Source of the DNA: Streptacidiphilus fuscans
Lineage (GTDB): Bacteria > Actinomycetota > Actinomycetes > Streptomycetales > Streptomycetaceae
Length of the DNA: 64,000 bases
Assembly: GCF_015690355.1 (NCBI RefSeq)
Contig: NZ_JADPRT010000009.1
Coordinates: 251,031-315,030, forward strand
Reading direction: 5' to 3'
Shown piece after piece: positions 63,699 through 64,000 of the stretch. Under the pieces are notes generated by a model. It did no database searches. It was not told the DNA's origin and was given only the letters and a program-made list of their open reading frames with translations. The first letter of the stretch is position 1, and each line of letters begins with the position of its first letter. The translations under genes were made by a program, and so were the position numbers.

Positions 63699-64000
63699 AT
63701 GCGTCTGAGCGCCTTCTCTGCCCGCTCATCCGTCCGCTCGCTCCGTTCCGTGCGCTCCGCCCGCGTCGCGGTGCCCGCCGCACTGGCCGCCGCCGGCGTC
63801 CTGCTGCTGGCCGTGCCCGCCTCGGCCCACGTCACCGTGCAGCCGGGCTCCGCCGCCGCAGGTGCGGCGGACCAGGTCTTCGCGTTCCGCGTGCCGAACG
63901 AGTCGGACACCGCCTCGACGGTCAAGGTCGACGTCTTCTTCCCGACCGACCACCCGATCGCGTCCGCGCTGGTCGAGCAGGTGCCCGGCTGGACGGCCAC
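63699..64000 (+). CDS. ycnI: YcnI-like copper-binding secreted protein (3' end cut)
   Basis: The first ~100 residues of a DUF1775/YcnI protein. ATG 63699 follows CAGGAGAG and begins a long signal peptide with Arg/Ser repeats (RSVRSLRSVRSARVAV, AALAAAGVLLLAVPASA). Cleavage at ASA leaves His as first residue (HVTVQPGSAAAG), the copper ligand of this family. The domain continues FAFRVPNESDTASTVKVDVFFP and VEQVPGWTA to the window edge. YcnI-type proteins guard copper near the membrane with CopC/CopD-like partners, which probably lie to the right. Confidence 0.88.
   Translation, partial: MRLSAFSARSSVRSLRSVRSARVAVPAALAAAGVLLLAVPASAHVTVQPGSAAAGAADQVFAFRVPNESDTASTVKVDVFFPTDHPIASALVEQVPGWTA

Overview
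The window is high-GC DNA from an actinobacterium, almost certainly the Streptomyces/Kitasatospora/Streptacidiphilus group (Streptomycetaceae). The signs are frequent GTG starts with AAGGAGG-type ribosome binding sites, two adjacent sigma factors of the SigB/SigF/SigN type, a tipA gene with its own operator, many RsbW-like ATPase and SpoIIE-like genes, small secreted proteins of the streptomycete kind and a mycothiol-linked reductase family. No replication origin, CRISPR array, prophage or intact insertion sequence was seen. The window cuts a gene at each end.

Region A (1-14.2 kb) looks like an accessory, possibly specialised-metabolism locus. A leftward series (PucR regulator, sugar-1-phosphate nucleotidyltransferase, NAD(P)-binding protein, IS701-like protein, maltokinase-like kinase, DsbA/nitroreductase-like protein, thioredoxin-reductase-like flavoprotein) diverges from a methyltransferase-pabAB pair. 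pabAB overlaps, tail to tail, a transaldolase-like gene followed by a membrane acyltransferase. Several of these proteins have lost textbook catalytic residues, so they look repurposed. No scaffold-forming PKS or NRPS is visible, but the locus runs off the left edge.

Region B (14.3-29.7 kb) is mostly ordinary chromosome: pentapeptide protein, Dabb protein, the tandem sigma factors, protein phosphatase, lipoprotein, KDPG aldolase, aldo/keto reductase, mscL, a MarR-MFS efflux operon, an S53 peptidase and an APH-like kinase. The gene-free gap at 15.2-15.7 kb holds a strongly structured candidate small RNA with C-rich loops and a perfect 20-bp DevR/OsdR-type palindrome.

Region C (29.7-33 kb) holds two identical tRNA-Arg(ACG) genes as direct repeats. 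They bracket a single 750-residue protein with an N-terminal eCIS-core (DUF4157, HELTH) domain fused to a glycosyltransferase. This is the best candidate for an undescribed system: a predicted contractile-injection-system effector. A tRNA-Ser(GCT) follows.

Region D (33-51 kb) has a 1302-residue hybrid sensor whose phospho-accepting histidine is replaced by glutamine, an acyl-CoA ligase, a MaoC-DUF35-MaoC/thiolase cassette under a leaderless promoter with a palindromic operator, a DEAD-box helicase, secreted proteins, tRNA-Ser(TGA) and an HtrA/DegP-like protease.

Region E (51-64 kb) has a TPP-riboswitch-controlled cytX-like transporter, a glycerophosphodiesterase, RsbW-like ATPases, a DUF5926 protein, a prim-pol protein, a GT2-like protein, a degenerate SpoIIE-type protein, aminopeptidase P, tipA, and a copper-linked end with a Met-rich membrane protein next to a ycnI-like gene. 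Three members of one dispersed inverted-repeat family lie directly behind stop codons at 18.4, 54.4 and 59.1 kb.
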